Positions 33,931 through 46,470 of a stretch of 64,000 nt of DNA are shown piece after piece. This DNA comes from Chinchilla lanigera. Its lineage: Eukaryota > Chordata > Mammalia > Rodentia > Chinchillidae. The position numbers and the translations under genes were made by a program. Position 1 is the first letter of the stretch, and every line of letters begins with the position of its first letter. The stretch is from assembly GCF_000276665.1 (NCBI RefSeq), contig NW_004955404.1:34434160-34498159 (forward strand), read 5' to 3'. The notes beneath the pieces were generated by a model that made no database searches, was not told the origin of the DNA, and saw only the letters and a program-made list of their open reading frames with translations.

Positions 33931-35854
33931 GCCCAAGTGCAATAGATACAGTAGAAAGAAATAGTAGGAAAAAAGTCTGGTCTGGACTGAGTTTATATTT
34001 CAATTTAGAGCCATGAATCACAGAAACAGCAATATTTCATATGATGACCTCTGGATCTGTGCTTTTTTATCATTTTGTTACTTTCCACCAAATATAGTCT
34101 GATTTCTAGCCCTCCAAATAGGTATTTATTCAGCCTCATTTAACTTCTTGTTCTGTCCAGCTTTTTATCAATAGTGTATTTGGAGAGAAGGGTTTCAGGA
34201 TTGTACACAATAGCTTTCCTATCACTGATGTCTAAGCAGAAATTGGGATAGTGTGTCAGATTGTCCCTATTGATCAGTGTTTGTTTCTTTTTTGAGCTAA
34301 GCATCAGAAATATTCATGCTTTTATTCATTAACTGTGTCTCCTCAGTTGTGATGGCGTGAGGTAGTGATTCAAATGACAGAATTGATCTTAAGCTTCTAA
34401 AATCTCCTGACAAATGATAAGCATTCTAACATCAGGTGGGGCACAACCAGATGATTTTGAAATCTCTCCTGCAGTAGTGCTAAACTCCCAAGAGTTCTAA
34501 CTATACTTTTGTAACCTTCAATAGTTTCTGTGTTTTTGACCTTACTGAACAGCTGTTAAAGAAATTATTCTTTCATGCTTGGCAGTTTTGTTTTGTGACT
34601 ATCTTAAAATTCCCCGTAAACAGAGATATAGTGATCTGCATGAGCCCATTTCAGGAGAGTGAAGTCTGACTTTTTATTGCAGACATACTATTTTATTGTA
34701 TTGTCCTAGCTTCTGTTATCATCCACCTTTCTAAAAAGATTGTAAATGGAATGCTATGCGGCTGTCTGCCATAAAATTATAACTTACCACACTTCCAAAA
34801 ACATGCAGGTGTCTCTACGCATAGATTTTGCTTCTGAAATGGAAGAATGCTTATTTCCACTGAACTATTAGACTATATATTTATCACCCTCTGTTTTGAA
34901 AAGAACAGGCTGAGATTGTTCAGAATAACATAAGGGGCATAGAGATGACCTAAGGAGTATCAGAATAGAAATACTTTTTAAAGTATCATGCATGGAAAAG
35001 ATTCTCTGAACTGGTAATATGGTGGAATTTTCTGGAATGCTGGTTAAAGATATTACCAATAATAATCAGGATGTGATACTACTTCAAAAAAAGTGTACGA
35101 ATAAAGTCTTGCCCAATAATTTATTTGCCCTTGGAGTCCTCTCAAATGGAAGACCTTTTAAAAACCTGAAACTACTGAATTTAGAGATTCTTAGAAGTCG
35201 TTTATTTTACCCCAGTGTTCACACAGACAGAACATGACACCTAACTGCCAGATAATATCCAGTCTTCTGGGCCTCTGAAGAAGGGGATTTTGTAGTAAAA
35301 TACTTGGTGCCAACGCATAACAACAGACTCCGTCCTGCCCATCCCAGCCAGGATTTCTTTGCTTTACCCAGACCTCATTTCTCAATTCCCTATATTTGGA
35401 CACCATTGCTCTACACATAAAAGCCTTCATATACTTCAAGATTAAATTATCTCTGACTTCTCATTTAGTGGAGAAATAATTCTTGTTCTTTTAGTCTTCC
35501 CTCAAAGGTATTAGCCTTCAAATCTTTTATCACTTTCATTGCTCTTCTTTGGAGCCTGTCCAAGTATTTCACAGGCCTCTAAAGTTTTGGAACTTAGGAC
35601 TAAAAGTCATGTACTGACAAGTGAGAAAATGACCTCAAATTTAGGGTAACACACATTGCATACATTCCTGGAGCGTTGTGTTTGCTCTTGTAAATTACAG
35701 GTGATGCAAAGCAAATAACTATTTTTTCCATGAGTCTTTGTTCATATCTAGTTTTCTCAAATGTAGCAGATATTTATTCTTTCAAAACTGTGTATCAGAT
35801 TTAACTTTCTCTCTAAAAAGATGAGAACAGACAAAAAAACATCCAGAGGTACTG
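33931..35854. other. Unique sequence with a possible CR1/L3 fragment
   Basis: No gene. At about 35505-35575, 'atcttttatcactttcattg' followed by 'ctcttctttggagcctgtcc' resembles an L3/CR1 LINE 3' region; this is weak. Confidence 0.4.
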
Positions 35855-36240
35855 TCTTTGTTACTTTTCTCTAGTTACTGAGACAGAAATACCTGACACC
35901 CAGAATTAAGGAAGGAGAAGTTTGTTTAGTTTACAGTTTGTGGAGGTTTCAGTTCATACTTAGCTGGCTCCAAGGCAGAGTGGCACTTGGTAGAGGGCAC
36001 CACACTTGGTAGAGGGCAACAGTTCATGGCTGTGGCACAGCAAAGCAACAAAAGCCAAAAGGAGGAGTGGCAGCAAGCAGCCTCTTTCTCTCCCTTACAT
36101 TTGCAAACTATCCACCCCAGGGCGGGTGTAGCTCTCACACCCATAATCCCAGCATTGGACTAGGATCAATGAAAAATCTAGAACCCCTCCTCATAACTGC
36201 ATGAGGATTTGGGGGGACATGCAGGCACAAACCATACTAG
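35855..36240. mobile_element. Rodent-type interspersed repeat, same family as 33225
   Basis: 'gttactgagacagaaatacc', 'gaggtttcagttcatactta' and 'gctggctccaaggcagagtg' are followed by an end 'ggggggacatgcaggcacaa' and 'accatactag'. An internal 18-19 bp tandem repeat (acttggtagagggcacca) lies near 35984-36020. Confidence 0.5.
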
Positions 36241-36375
36241 TCACCAATAAAGGAACATATATAATCTACTCATAGATATCGGGAAAGATGATAAAATGTC
36301 AAACAAATAGGAAATAAATTGGATAAGGTCTGCTTGCTGTATGGGACAAAAGCAGGGTAGAAGAAGGTAAGGACA

Positions 36376-36402
36376 GATGATGATGATGATGAAGATGATG
36401 AT
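36376..36402. repeat. (GAT)n microsatellite
   Basis: About nine GAT units with one GAA interruption. Confidence 0.85.
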
Positions 36403-36689
36403 TATTACTGCAATAAATGGCTCAGTGTAATTTTCTCTCAAGGATTTGAGGCAATGAATATCGTACACTGTGAGATTCCAGTCTTGGAAGCAGAGCCTAT
36501 TCCAGAGATTGTGATGTGACTGCATAAACACCCAACCTGCAGGGGTACGGTGACTTCCCAGATGGAAAAGCTGGCTCCATTCTCTCTGCCAAAGTCACTG
36601 AAAGTATGACTTGGGAAGTTTAGACTGGTCCTAAAGGTAAGCTAATTTATTTGTACAAAGGCCAAAGGCCATTCATAACATGTTTATTC

Positions 36690-36796
36690 GGGGCTGGGGG
36701 TTTAGCTCAGCGGCAAAAGCGCCTGCCTGGCATGCGCAAGGTCGTGAGTTCGGTTCCCGGTACCGGAGAAAAACAAACAAACAAACAAACAAACAA
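36690..36796 (+). mobile_element. ID-type SINE, young
   Basis: Full ID head and body with A and B boxes, then a (CAAA)n tail. A perfect 13-bp TSD, aacatgtttattc, lies at 36677-36689 and 36797-36809. Confidence 0.95.
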
Positions 36797-36869
36797 AACA
36801 TGTTTATTCAATTTTTCAATAATTCTTAGCATTTCTTTTAATCTGTACCTTTGTCACAAGTGAGCGCCT

Positions 36870-37300
36870 CACTACCTCTCAGGTATCTCTCAGCACCTCT
36901 TTCTCACACTACACAATTTCAAGCCACGCTCAGCTCCTTGGGTGCCTTGGGTGCAACATGCTCATTCCTGTGGATTCCTCTTGGCATGGTGGGCCCTCTG
37001 CTGCAACCACTGTTCCTGTCCCTTTCTTGTATAGCTTACACCCACCCTTCAGTGTAAGGTTAGTGCCAATTCTCCTCAAAAACTGTCTCTGAACACCCAA
37101 GTAGTCTTGCCACTGCTCCAATAGCAATGATACCCTCATCCAAAGCATACCCCAGGTAGACACAACAGCTTATGGAATTGTCTTCCTCAATAGGCTGTAC
37201 GACTTGTGAAGGCAAGACCACCTTTTTCATCTTTTTTTTTTTGTAGTTATCCCAAGACTTGTTGCTTGGTACAAAGGAAAATTCAGTACCTTTGTCAAAG
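36870..37300 (+). mobile_element. L2-like fragment (tentative)
   Basis: C/T-rich modules around 36890-37120 ('ctgtctctgaacaccc') and a terminal 'gtgaaggcaagaccacc' with 'cttgttgcttggtaca' resemble the L2 3' part. Diverged; frames across it are not genes. Confidence 0.4.
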
Positions 37301-37684
37301 AAATAATTACTGACATTGGCACTGTCTTATTAAACCACAAATGTAATTGAGTTACTCATTTATCTTGAAACCTTTGATTATTCTTTATTGACTACCGGAA
37401 CAAATGTGGTGTTTTTACAAAGCATTTTTTGTCCTCTATAATAGGTCCACAGCCTAACTTCTAAGGTTTTCTCTGAGTTTCATACTCAAATTTTCACTTG
37501 GTCCCCTTTCTGCCATAAAACCCACTTATTCTCACCTTATGTATGGGCACAGATTCTACTCAGCTTCATAGCCTTTTGATGTAGCATTTGATCTGCTCCA
37601 GTTCTGGTTGCAGAAACCATTCTGCTAAGCTGTGCCCTGATGGAATCTGGCTCTCTCTAAACAATCTGTCTCTACTTTCCCGCC

Positions 37685-38068
37685 TAGTACAATTTGAATG
37701 AATGTCCCTCAATGGATCCTGTGTTAAAAGGCTTGCTCTGCTGGGTGCTGCGAATGAGAGGCTGTAGCATCTGTAGGGGAGGTATGGCCTCGTAAGAGGT
37801 CCCTGGGTCCCTAGGTCACTGGGGTTACATTGTCAGAGAGGACTGTGGGACTTCAGCTTCTTTCTGTTTCTTTGTTTCTTGGCTCTTAAGTGAGACATTT
37901 TGCTCCACCTTCCACTCCCATCATGATGTGCTGCTTCACCAGGGGCTCAGAACAATGGCCTCACTTGATCGTGGGCTGGACCCTCCAAAACTGTAAGCCA
38001 AAACAAGTTTTTCTATTACAATTATCTCAGGCATTCCATTATAGTAATGAAAGGCTGAATAATGCACC
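37685..38068 (+). mobile_element. MaLR-type LTR
   Basis: 'gtacaatttgaatgaatgtc' start, 'ctggaccctccaaaactgta' with 'agccaaaacaagtttttc', and 'ttatagtaatgaaaggctga' end are the ordered hallmarks of mammalian MaLR LTRs. No internal region is present, so it is a solo LTR. Diverged. Confidence 0.7.
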
Positions 38069-38810
38069 ACCCCAAGGCTTTGCTGACAACAGCACTCGAG
38101 ACACCAGCAAGAATCTGTTCAGCCATTCTGTTACTGCTCAAACTTTTAAATGCAAATGAGTTAACACACCTAGAGAAATATTTGACCACTGGGAGCAGCA
38201 GTCAGTGAAAGACCCGTGTTCCACATCCTGAGCAGACAATTCTGATGTATAAGCTACATGTTCCCCTGAGGGCCCTCACAGGGTCTGAGGCTAGAAGTCC
38301 TCTTTGGGTATGTGTTTCCTCTTTCTTACATTTACACTTTATTATCTTCTGCTCTTGTTACAAGTGATTCCTTTGCACAATAAACTAACTTCAGGCAAAA
38401 CTTTAACTGATTTTGGAAAAATCTAGGATTAAAATTTAAATATCTTAATATACCATACCACTTTATATTTGTTATTCCTTCTGCCTGGAACTCTAACCTA
38501 GCCCCCCCCAACCCTTCCTTTTTTTTTAATATGCCTATTTATCACCTAAACCCTAACATAAGTGGGAGCTTTATGAAGTCATTTTAGAATTAACTACTCT
38601 ACCCTCTGGGTTTTAACTGCATTTTGTACACTTTTCTTTTATATCCAGTATTATAATCAAGTATTACAAAGCTACGAAAATATGAAAAGTACATATATTA
38701 AATTATTTGATTTGTTTATAAAACATTTTATGACAAATACTTATACACATGTTTTGAAAAGCCTCTAAAAAATAAAATGTTCTATTGATATTCAAAATTG
38801 TGTAGTATAT

Positions 38811-39172
38811 TGTTATGGTTTATGTCTGTGTGTCCCCCCAGTGCCTCATGCAGACATGGGGCAGGCTTTTAGAGTTTGACTGATTTTGGGTGTGAGAGCT
38901 GCACCCACCCTGGAGTGCATAGTTTGCATATGTAAGGGAGAGGAAGAAGCTGCTTGCGGGCATTCCTCCCCCATTCCGCCCTGGAGAGTGCTCGTGGCTT
39001 AGCTGTGTGCTGCCGCCCTGAGATGCAGCCCTCTGCCATTCGCCACTCTGCCTTATAATCTGCCAAGTACGGATTGAAACTTCCACGAACTGTAAGCGAA
39101 ATAAACCTTTCCTTCCTTAATTTTGGACATCAGGTATTTTGTCCCAGCAGCAAGAAAAAAGTAACCAAGACA
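38811..39172 (+). mobile_element. Complete solo LTR, MaLR/MT-like, with 5-bp TSD
   Basis: It starts TGTTATGGTT and ends GTAACCAAGACA (TG...CA). It carries AATAAA at 39100-39105 in the expected 3' position, and is flanked on both sides by TATAT (38806-38810 and 39173-39177). At 362 bp it is of MaLR/MT LTR length. No gag, pol or env sequence lies in or next to it, so internal recombination has removed the body, or the element was non-autonomous. It is less decayed than the other LTRs here. Confidence 0.85.
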
Positions 39173-41604
39173 TATATTAACTAAACTATTTGTAGATTTC
39201 CTGTGGTTCAGGATAAATGTTTGTAGAATACCCATTCCATATCCTATATTGATTATTCGATAGTTAATTCCTCTAGGGATCATTTTATAACTATTAGCAC
39301 ATAAGATTTTCTTTTTCCCCTTCTGGAGTGAAAAAGAGGAGCAATTCCAGAGGCATTTGTGGAAATTTCTGAGGCCTTGAGTGCCAGTTAGTGGGGTTGG
39401 GACGAGGAGGCAGAGTTTAGGATGGAAGAATTGGGTTTTGCTGAGATGCTATTTTCATGTCATTCAGAAATGCACAGGCCAGATGGTGCAAGTCATCCAG
39501 TAGCTGTGTGACAGAGAGTCACATGGTGAAGAAGCTCATATATTCACCTCTTCAGCAGTGCCCAGATGTTCGATGGAACTGGGCAGAGCAAACACAGATC
39601 ACGCAGCCTGGCAAAAGAGAACAATGCCTGCCTACGCAGAAGTTTCCCTAGATGCCCAACGTTCCTCTATGGGAGACCAGAAACAGCCTCCTCCCATCAA
39701 GCACCCTCATGTGACTGTCGGTATCCCATATGCAGAGGCCCAGAGAAGCTTAATGTGTAGTAATGCTGATCTACTCCTCAGAACTGCTACTTTGGTGGCA
39801 TTAGAGGAGAGATTAAAAATATATTTTTTGTTTTACAAATTCCATAACTATATATAAGAAATATTATGCAAAAATTATGTGCCATTTCTCTTAATCCTAA
39901 ACTGAATACGAAAACTTTATTTTGGCTTAGGAATACAAGTGCTAGTTTTAACCTTAAAATATTCCTATGTGATAATTCCCTCCAGGCATATACTATGAGA
40001 ATATGGAGGTGTTTTCCTTATTGCCTCTGTTAAGTGGTACTTCTGAGCTTCTCATGGAAAACCACTTGTAAGCCTCTGTGTAGTGCAGAAAATCTGCGTA
40101 ATTCCCTAACTTATGAAAAACTTATTCCTCAGAAGACAATAATCTGAGGGCCCTATGGATTTATTAAGCTTTGAATAATGTAAGCTGATCTGTCCTGATG
40201 GGATCTGCCTCTTATCTTCCTCTTTAAAGCTAGGACTACAAGTGATCCTCCAGGTAAGTCCCGTGGATGAAAGGTCTTCATGGGGGTCTTTCCCTGTGGG
40301 CCCATGTCTTGACAGAATATGCGTTTTCCTCAGCCAGCCAGCCTTATCCACTAAAACGGCACTCCTAGTTAGTAGAGTATCACTTAATCATTCAATTTCA
40401 TGTTTGCTAGCTTGGAATTTTTATAAACCATGTTACTTCAGAGTAGAAGCACAAGCCTCAGATCTGATGTACATATTATTTGGAAATGTCATTTGTTTAA
40501 GGTTTTCATCTTAAAGTATATCTGTGGTAAGCTAATTAGGGATCTATGTCTACTACAGAGATATTTTTATTATAAAAAATTGTAGAACAGTATCATAGTA
40601 ATAAATACCTTGCCATAGAAGCTCAAACACATTTATATTTCTTAAAGTAAGAAAGGATATTTTAATAATTATCTAATGTTTCATTTAATTGGCATTTCCC
40701 CAAAGTAAAAGATACTGACTTTTACAGTGATAATATGTTTTAAACTCTAGACTGGGAAAGAAAGTGTATCTTAAGTTTGAGTTATTTTAAAGTAGTACAG
40801 TGAAGTATGTGAGAGCTGTAAAATAAGCTTTTTTATAATTCCAACACCTACTAGAATATGGAATCCAGCTACAACTTAAAAGGTATCTCTGTAGACATGG
40901 GGGCACTTAATGAGGTGACAATAACCGAATGAAGCAACATGTTAAAATAGCTGGTACAAGTCTGCCAACATAAGTAAGAGCTCAGAGACAATGAGGCCGA
41001 TTGTGTTCCTGCTACACAGGAGAGAACTGTGTAGCCTTCAAAGACGTGGCCATGGCTCTTTACACAACTGTCTAGTCTCCAAGACGGAAGTAGATAAAAG
41101 ACAGTGGCTGGCAGCCCTGGAACCCCTCAGCAGCAGAGCTGATCCAGGGATTAGCATTAGAAGCATCTGGGAAACTTCGCTCAAGAATATATTCACGTTG
41201 GAAAGTGACCCTGACTAAACTATTGGATTGGCACGGCAGAGTGTGGCAGAAGAGGGCCTGGGTGACTTGGAGTACTCCTTAGTCACTTGGTAGGAATGTG
41301 CATCTCAAACAGTAATGGACAAAAGGTCATGCAGAAGTTTATGTAAAATGTGGTCTCCCTAAACAAATCAAACTTATTAAAGTAAAGAGGGCCCCAGAAC
41401 CTAATACTGACAAATACTTTAGCTCATTCTGAGACAAGCACTGAGTCTATGTGGTGAGGAACACGGCTCTGCTTATCACTGGGGAGTGACTTCAAATGAC
41501 ATCTGGTGAGCAGAATACTTGTCAAATTCATCTTCGTAAGCTTCTGTGCCTCAGTTGCAGGTGAGTGATTGCTTTCAAGGGCTACTAATGTTCAATAATT
41601 CAGT
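39173..41604. other. Unique sequence
   Basis: Several overlapping frames between 39457 and 39857 and one at 40991-41218 have no domain and no splice support. The 39500-39720 and 41000-41220 stretches are less AT-rich than their surroundings. Confidence 0.45.
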
Positions 41605-42212
41605 GGATTTTGCTACTATTAACATGGGAATGCATGGATCATGAGTGTGCCATCTTTCATTCTTTTGAGAATGTGCTCAGTAATGGTATAACCAAGTCAA
41701 GTGGTACTTTTCTGTTTAGTTTTTGATGTATCTCCATGCTGAGTTCCATAGTGGTTGTACTAGTTTACATTCCCAGAGTAGCTAAATTGTGGGATCAGCC
41801 TATGTGCCTGTTAAGGGATGAAAAGATCAAGAAAATGTGTATATATATGCAATGGAATATTACTCAGCCATGAAGAAGAATGAAATATCATATCATTTGC
41901 AGGAAAAGAGATAGAACTAGAAATCGTCATGTTGAGTGATGTTAATCTGACACAGAAAGTTAAATACTGCATACTAAGGAAAACCTAAAAAAAACTTAAA
42001 TAATAAATATTTAAATAAAGGAAAAAGGAAAGGAAACTAGATGTCGATTTCTAGAGACAGGGAAAAGGATTAGCAAGTGGGGAGGAGAAGTGAAGGAAAA
42101 GGGGGCCAAAGTGATTGAAATCGATTAAAATACGTTAGATGTATGTCAGATGTCCCAAACAAACCCATTCTTGTCAATATGAGCGTGCACTCATAAAATA
42201 GAATTTAAAAAT
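41605..42212 (+). mobile_element. LINE-1 3' end with 5' inversion (twin priming)
   Basis: 41605-41777 is L1 ORF2 3' sequence on the minus strand ('ccatagtggttgtactagtt' is the antisense form). From 41778 the plus strand carries the next part of ORF2 ('caatggaatattactcagcc') and the L1 end to about 42212. The two halves nearly abut in element coordinates but are in opposite orientation, as twin-primed reverse transcription produces. No coding capacity. Confidence 0.85.
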
Positions 42213-43289
42213 CCAAAGGACACTGTTTCATTCGTTCTGTTTCCTTGCACTCTCTCTCTCAAAGTACTTACTGATTTAAAGAAATCTTAAGATTTGTACG
42301 TTTGTTAGGGAAAGAGAGACTCCCAAACTTTTTTCCCATCCCCATTCTTTTCACCCTAAAATAAGCATTTTCACCTCTTTTTTTTTTTCTGAAAGCTGGT
42401 TGTTTTACATCTGGCACAGTGTCACTAAATATTCGTCTGCTTTTGTTGATTCCTCAGTTGCTCTTATTTGCCAGCTTTTTCTTCCCACCCACAGAAACAA
42501 ATTTACATTCCTTCAGCCCTCCCAACATAGTCGCTTTGTAATTTAGATTCCACAAATTATCTTCCACATTTCTCTCTGGAGTTAATAGCCCTTATTCTTA
42601 ATTTGCTTCATTTTCTATAGGTAACATAATGGTTTCCAACAAATTCTTTACCTGTTGCTTAAATTTCCTCTCTGTTTACCCAGAGGCATCCAGACCATTA
42701 CCATGGATATTTTGTTGGGGGCTTCTCTCCAGGAATTTTTTGACACGTTCTGGTCAGGACGGGCTCCTGGCTGCCCTGCTGCACATCTGTTATCCTGGAA
42801 AACCCAGCCCAGCTTGTCCCATTCTCTCTGCCCTGTACTGGAGTTCTAGTGCCCGCTACGGAATGCTTTCTTCTCTCCTTATTGTGCTCATTTTGGGGGT
42901 CATAGCACAGTTTCCTGCACTGGAAATACAAGGATGGTTGATGTTTTGAAAATGTGAATTTCTGAAAATCGTTTTATTCTCCCCTAAAGACACTCCTTTG
43001 CTCTTGGTGATATAGCACTATCTGGTACATCTCATCTATGAGTCTTTTGATATTTTTGTGGTACAAACTGAGTTTCTGTTTTGTGTGTTTGTTTGGTTTT
43101 GGTGTTTCATGTTTTCCATTAGGTGTTCTGTTCCTTTTGGTATAGTACAGAAAGTTGTATTGCTGTTATCTGCTTGATATTATTTTCATTTTTTAAGATT
43201 TATACTTACTTTGAAAAAATACCTTTGCTTTCTAAATGAACGTTTCTGGGAGTTACTGAAGATCGTTGCTGTGTTCTCTCTGCCATGCT
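42213..43289. other. Unassigned sequence
   Basis: No gene recognised. The 42620-42960 part has two overlapping plus frames and one minus frame, none with a domain. It could be an old repeat I cannot name. Confidence 0.4.
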
Positions 43290-44500
43290 TTCCCAGAAGC
43301 AGCATGTTTTATTCACTAATGCACTGGAAACTGTGTCCCACATTTTTTCCTTCCTGAAATATTTCACTTTGCTCCCAGGCCAGCACACTCCTCCAGCTTT
43401 TGTTTCTTTGTGCTCGTTCCTCTCAGTTACCCTTATGGCTCGTCCTTCTCCCCACCTAGACGTTAAATGCTCCAGCTCATATCCTTTCCCTCCGGGTCCT
43501 CTTTTTCCAGTTTTTACTCTCTTTTCACTCAACATCACACTGTCCCTTTTTTCAAGTACAATTACTCGGTGATGATTCCAAAATTTATATTCCCAGTTCT
43601 TTCCTCTGAATATCAAGGTGACTCTTGACTATTTTGCTGAGTATACATCTCAAAGGCACCTCAGTTGTGTTTTCTAAACCTCGGTCATGACATTTTCCTT
43701 TTTCTGAGTCTGTTGCTGCCCTCCATCTTAATAAATTGCTCTATACACTGTTGTACCATTGCTTAGGCTAGACAGAGCCGACTCTCTCTCCTAAAAGTAC
43801 CCCCTGTGCTATGTCTATTGATTCCTGCTGCTTTCCCTCCAGACCTCCCTCTGCTTTTCCGTCCTTTCCATCAGCATCACCATCCCCTGGTCATCTCTCA
43901 AATGCACGCGTGTACTGCACCAGTTGGCAAACTTTTCTCACTTTCATTCCTGGTCCCGTCTGATCTTTTCTGCACAGGGCATCCACAGCGGGTTTTCAAA
44001 TTACATATCTGATCCCGTCATCCTTACACTCTTCACACACTGACACCCGTCGTGCCCCCTTGGCCCTCACAATCCTAGCAATGCTTTTCCGTTGCTTCCT
44101 CGAAAATACCCAAGAGCCTGGCTCAATGACGTGCACCTGCAGTCCCAGTTACTCATGAGGCTGAGTCAGGAGAGTCACTTGAGGAATTCAACACTAGCCT
44201 GGACAACAAAATAAGACTACATTTTAGAAAATCAAACAAACAGTAAAAAGAAATACTCCAGTTTTTAATATGTGCTGCATCTCACTACTAACCTCACGCA
44301 GTATTGTCCTTCTTGCTTCCTGCACAGTTGACTTCTTAGAACTCCTCGAAAGTGGCAAGTTTCCTCCTTTCCAGGAACTATAGTCTGCTTTCCTCTACGG
44401 GGGTGCACTTCTTTTATTTCCACCCCCTTTAGCAATGCATGAACTCAGCTCAAATGCCATCTTTCCTGGTGCGCCTTTGCTGATCCTGCCTCAGGTATCT
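43290..44500 (+). mobile_element. LINE L2 fragment (about 1.1 kb)
   Basis: Ordered L2 words: 'gacgttaaatgctccagctc', 'ctcggtgatgattccaaaat', 'cttgactattttgctgagta', 'ctcaaatgccatctttcctg'. The C/T-rich plus strand gives a long antisense frame (43206-43616) that is only a by-product. Interrupted by a B1-like SINE. Confidence 0.7.
44109..44235 (+). mobile_element. B1/PB1-like SINE, old
   Basis: 'cctggctcaatgacgtgcac', 'cagtcccagttactcatgag', 'gctgagtcaggagagtcact', 'tagcctggacaacaaaataa': 7SL-derived monomer without a clear rodent B1 internal duplication. A-rich end 'agaaaatcaaacaaacag'. Confidence 0.75.
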
Positions 44501-44544
44501 GTGCTGCACCTTGTCACTGTCAGAAGTGTGCGGTCTACTAGAAG

Positions 44545-45605
44545 AAGACGGGAAGAAACACATCAAGTTGCAGGTACAGGAAGCACTTTTCTGAATAGGA
44601 TGCCAATAGCTCAGGAAATAATACCAATAATCAACAAATGGATCTGCATTAAATTAAAATCTGTGCACAGCCAAGGAAGCAGAGGAAAGAAACAGTCTAC
44701 AGAAGGGGAGAAAATCTTTGCCAGTGACTCTTCCAACAGAGAATTGATATCTAGACTGCATAAAGAACTTTAAAACATCAACACCTAAAGAAAAAATAGT
44801 CTAATCAATAAGTTAACTGCATAGATACTTCTCAAAAGAAGTACAAATGACTGATAGTTATGTGAAAATTTGTTCAGTATATTTAAGCATCAAGGACATG
44901 CAAATTGAAACTTCATCGACAGTCTATTTCATCCCTCTCAGAGTGGCTATCATCAAAAATAGAAGCAAAGCAAAACAAAAAACAAGCACCCCCCCCAAGA
45001 AGCAAATACATTCTCAGAAGGATACAAAGAAAAAGGAACCTTCTACACTGTTGGTGAAATATGAATTAGTATAGGCACCATCAAAATCAGAATGGAAAGT
45101 TCTCAAAAAATTAGACTAGAATTAATAGATGACCCAGCTCTACTGCTCTTTAGTATGTTCCTGAAAGAATTAAATTTACTTTACCATAGATACCTATATA
45201 CCCATGTTTATCTCAGTACTAGTCATATTGTATAAGTCATAGAATCAGCATAGATGCCTCAGTGGGTGAAAGCAGAAAGAAAATGTGGTATAAATACATA
45301 ATAAAGTGTTATCCAGCCATAAAGAGAAAGAAATCATGTAATCCCCAGAAAAACAGAGGAAACTGGAGATGATTATAAGTGAAATAAATGACTCAGAATG
45401 TATTGCACACTTTCTCCCATGTATATAATCTGTGGGAAAAAGATGATCTAAAAGTAGAAGAGAGATTATAGGACAGAGGAAGGGGATAAGGGATGAACAA
45501 AGAGAGGGTGAATGAGGGCAGCAGGAGATGGATATGATTAAAAATAGTATGTGTGTACATGAAAATGTGACAAAGACACCCATTATTTTGTATAATTAAT
45601 ATATG
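44545..45605 (+). mobile_element. LINE-1 3' part (plus strand)
   Basis: The plus strand encodes L1 ORF2 C-terminal words (KIFASDSSNRELISRL, then VYLSIKDMQIETSS) and runs into the L1 3' end near 45605 ('aatatatgctaataaaaata'). Stops and frameshifts throughout. Confidence 0.87.
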
Positions 45606-45734
45606 CTAATAAAAATAGGAGTGTAGAGTTTTCCTGTAGGTCCCTTATCACAACTTGAATTATATCGAATTATTTTTATTAGTATCTTTTACTCCATTAG
45701 ACTGAGTTCTCAAACAAACTAAACATCACAGTCA

Positions 45735-45830
45735 GGTCAGGGATATAGCTTAGGGGCACAGTGCCTGCCTGGCAAGTGCAAGGTCATGAGTTTGATTCTC
45801 AGTACCAAAGACAAACAAACAAACAAAAAA
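45735..45830 (+). mobile_element. ID-type SINE, older copy
   Basis: 'ggtcagggatatagcttagg', 'cagtgcctgcctggcaagtg', 'aggtcatgagtttgattctc', 'agtacc', then (CAAA)n. TSD only partly preserved (catcaca on both sides). Confidence 0.88.
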
Positions 45831-46084
45831 CCAAACCCCATCACATTTGAAATTTCATAGACTCCACTGTCATTTGGAATTCTTAAGCCAACAAGGAAAA
45901 GTGGTTCAAGGGCTTTTCTGGTGTTGTACAGAGACAAATGAGCTATGTTCTTTGGTGATCTTCAATCTCCTTAAGCTAGAACTATATCAATAAGAATTCC
46001 TTTGCTAAAAGAAAACAATAGATTCCTGCCTCCAAAGTGGGTAGGAGCTACCATGACAAATTAACATAATTGGATGTCCTTAAA

Positions 46085-46470
46085 CAGTAGAGAGTTGTTT
46101 TCTCTCACAACTTTGCAGACCAGAGGTCTAAAACCAAGGTGTCAGCAGTGCCACACTCCCTCCGGAGGATTTAGGGGAAACCTTCCTATACTTCCCAGCT
46201 CCGTGTGGCTGTTGGCACTTCTTCCATGGTCTGTTTCCCTGCAGCCTGTGTTCATCCTCCTGTAGCCTCCCTTTCTGAGGCTGAGTCTCTCCCCTCTCTG
46301 TCTCTGAAAAGGTCATTGGATTTGGGTTCTACTCAGGTATTCCAGGATGATATCATCTTGCTATTTGTCACATAAAGATACACTTTTCAATTAAGGCCAA
46401 AGTCACAGGTTTGGGTGAACGTGTCACAGAGGGACCATCGTTCAGCTCCTACACTTATCAAGGGAGTGTA
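46085..46470 (-). mobile_element. MLT1/MST-type MaLR LTR
   Basis: Antisense signature: 'gagttgttttctctcacaac', 'aaaaccaaggtgtcagcagt', 'aaggccaaagtcacaggttt' near the end. Solo, diverged. Confidence 0.65.

Noticed and set aside
43206..43616. 136-codon minus-strand frame
   Set aside because: It overlaps the C/T-rich plus strand of an L2 fragment in antisense; no domain and composition explains it.
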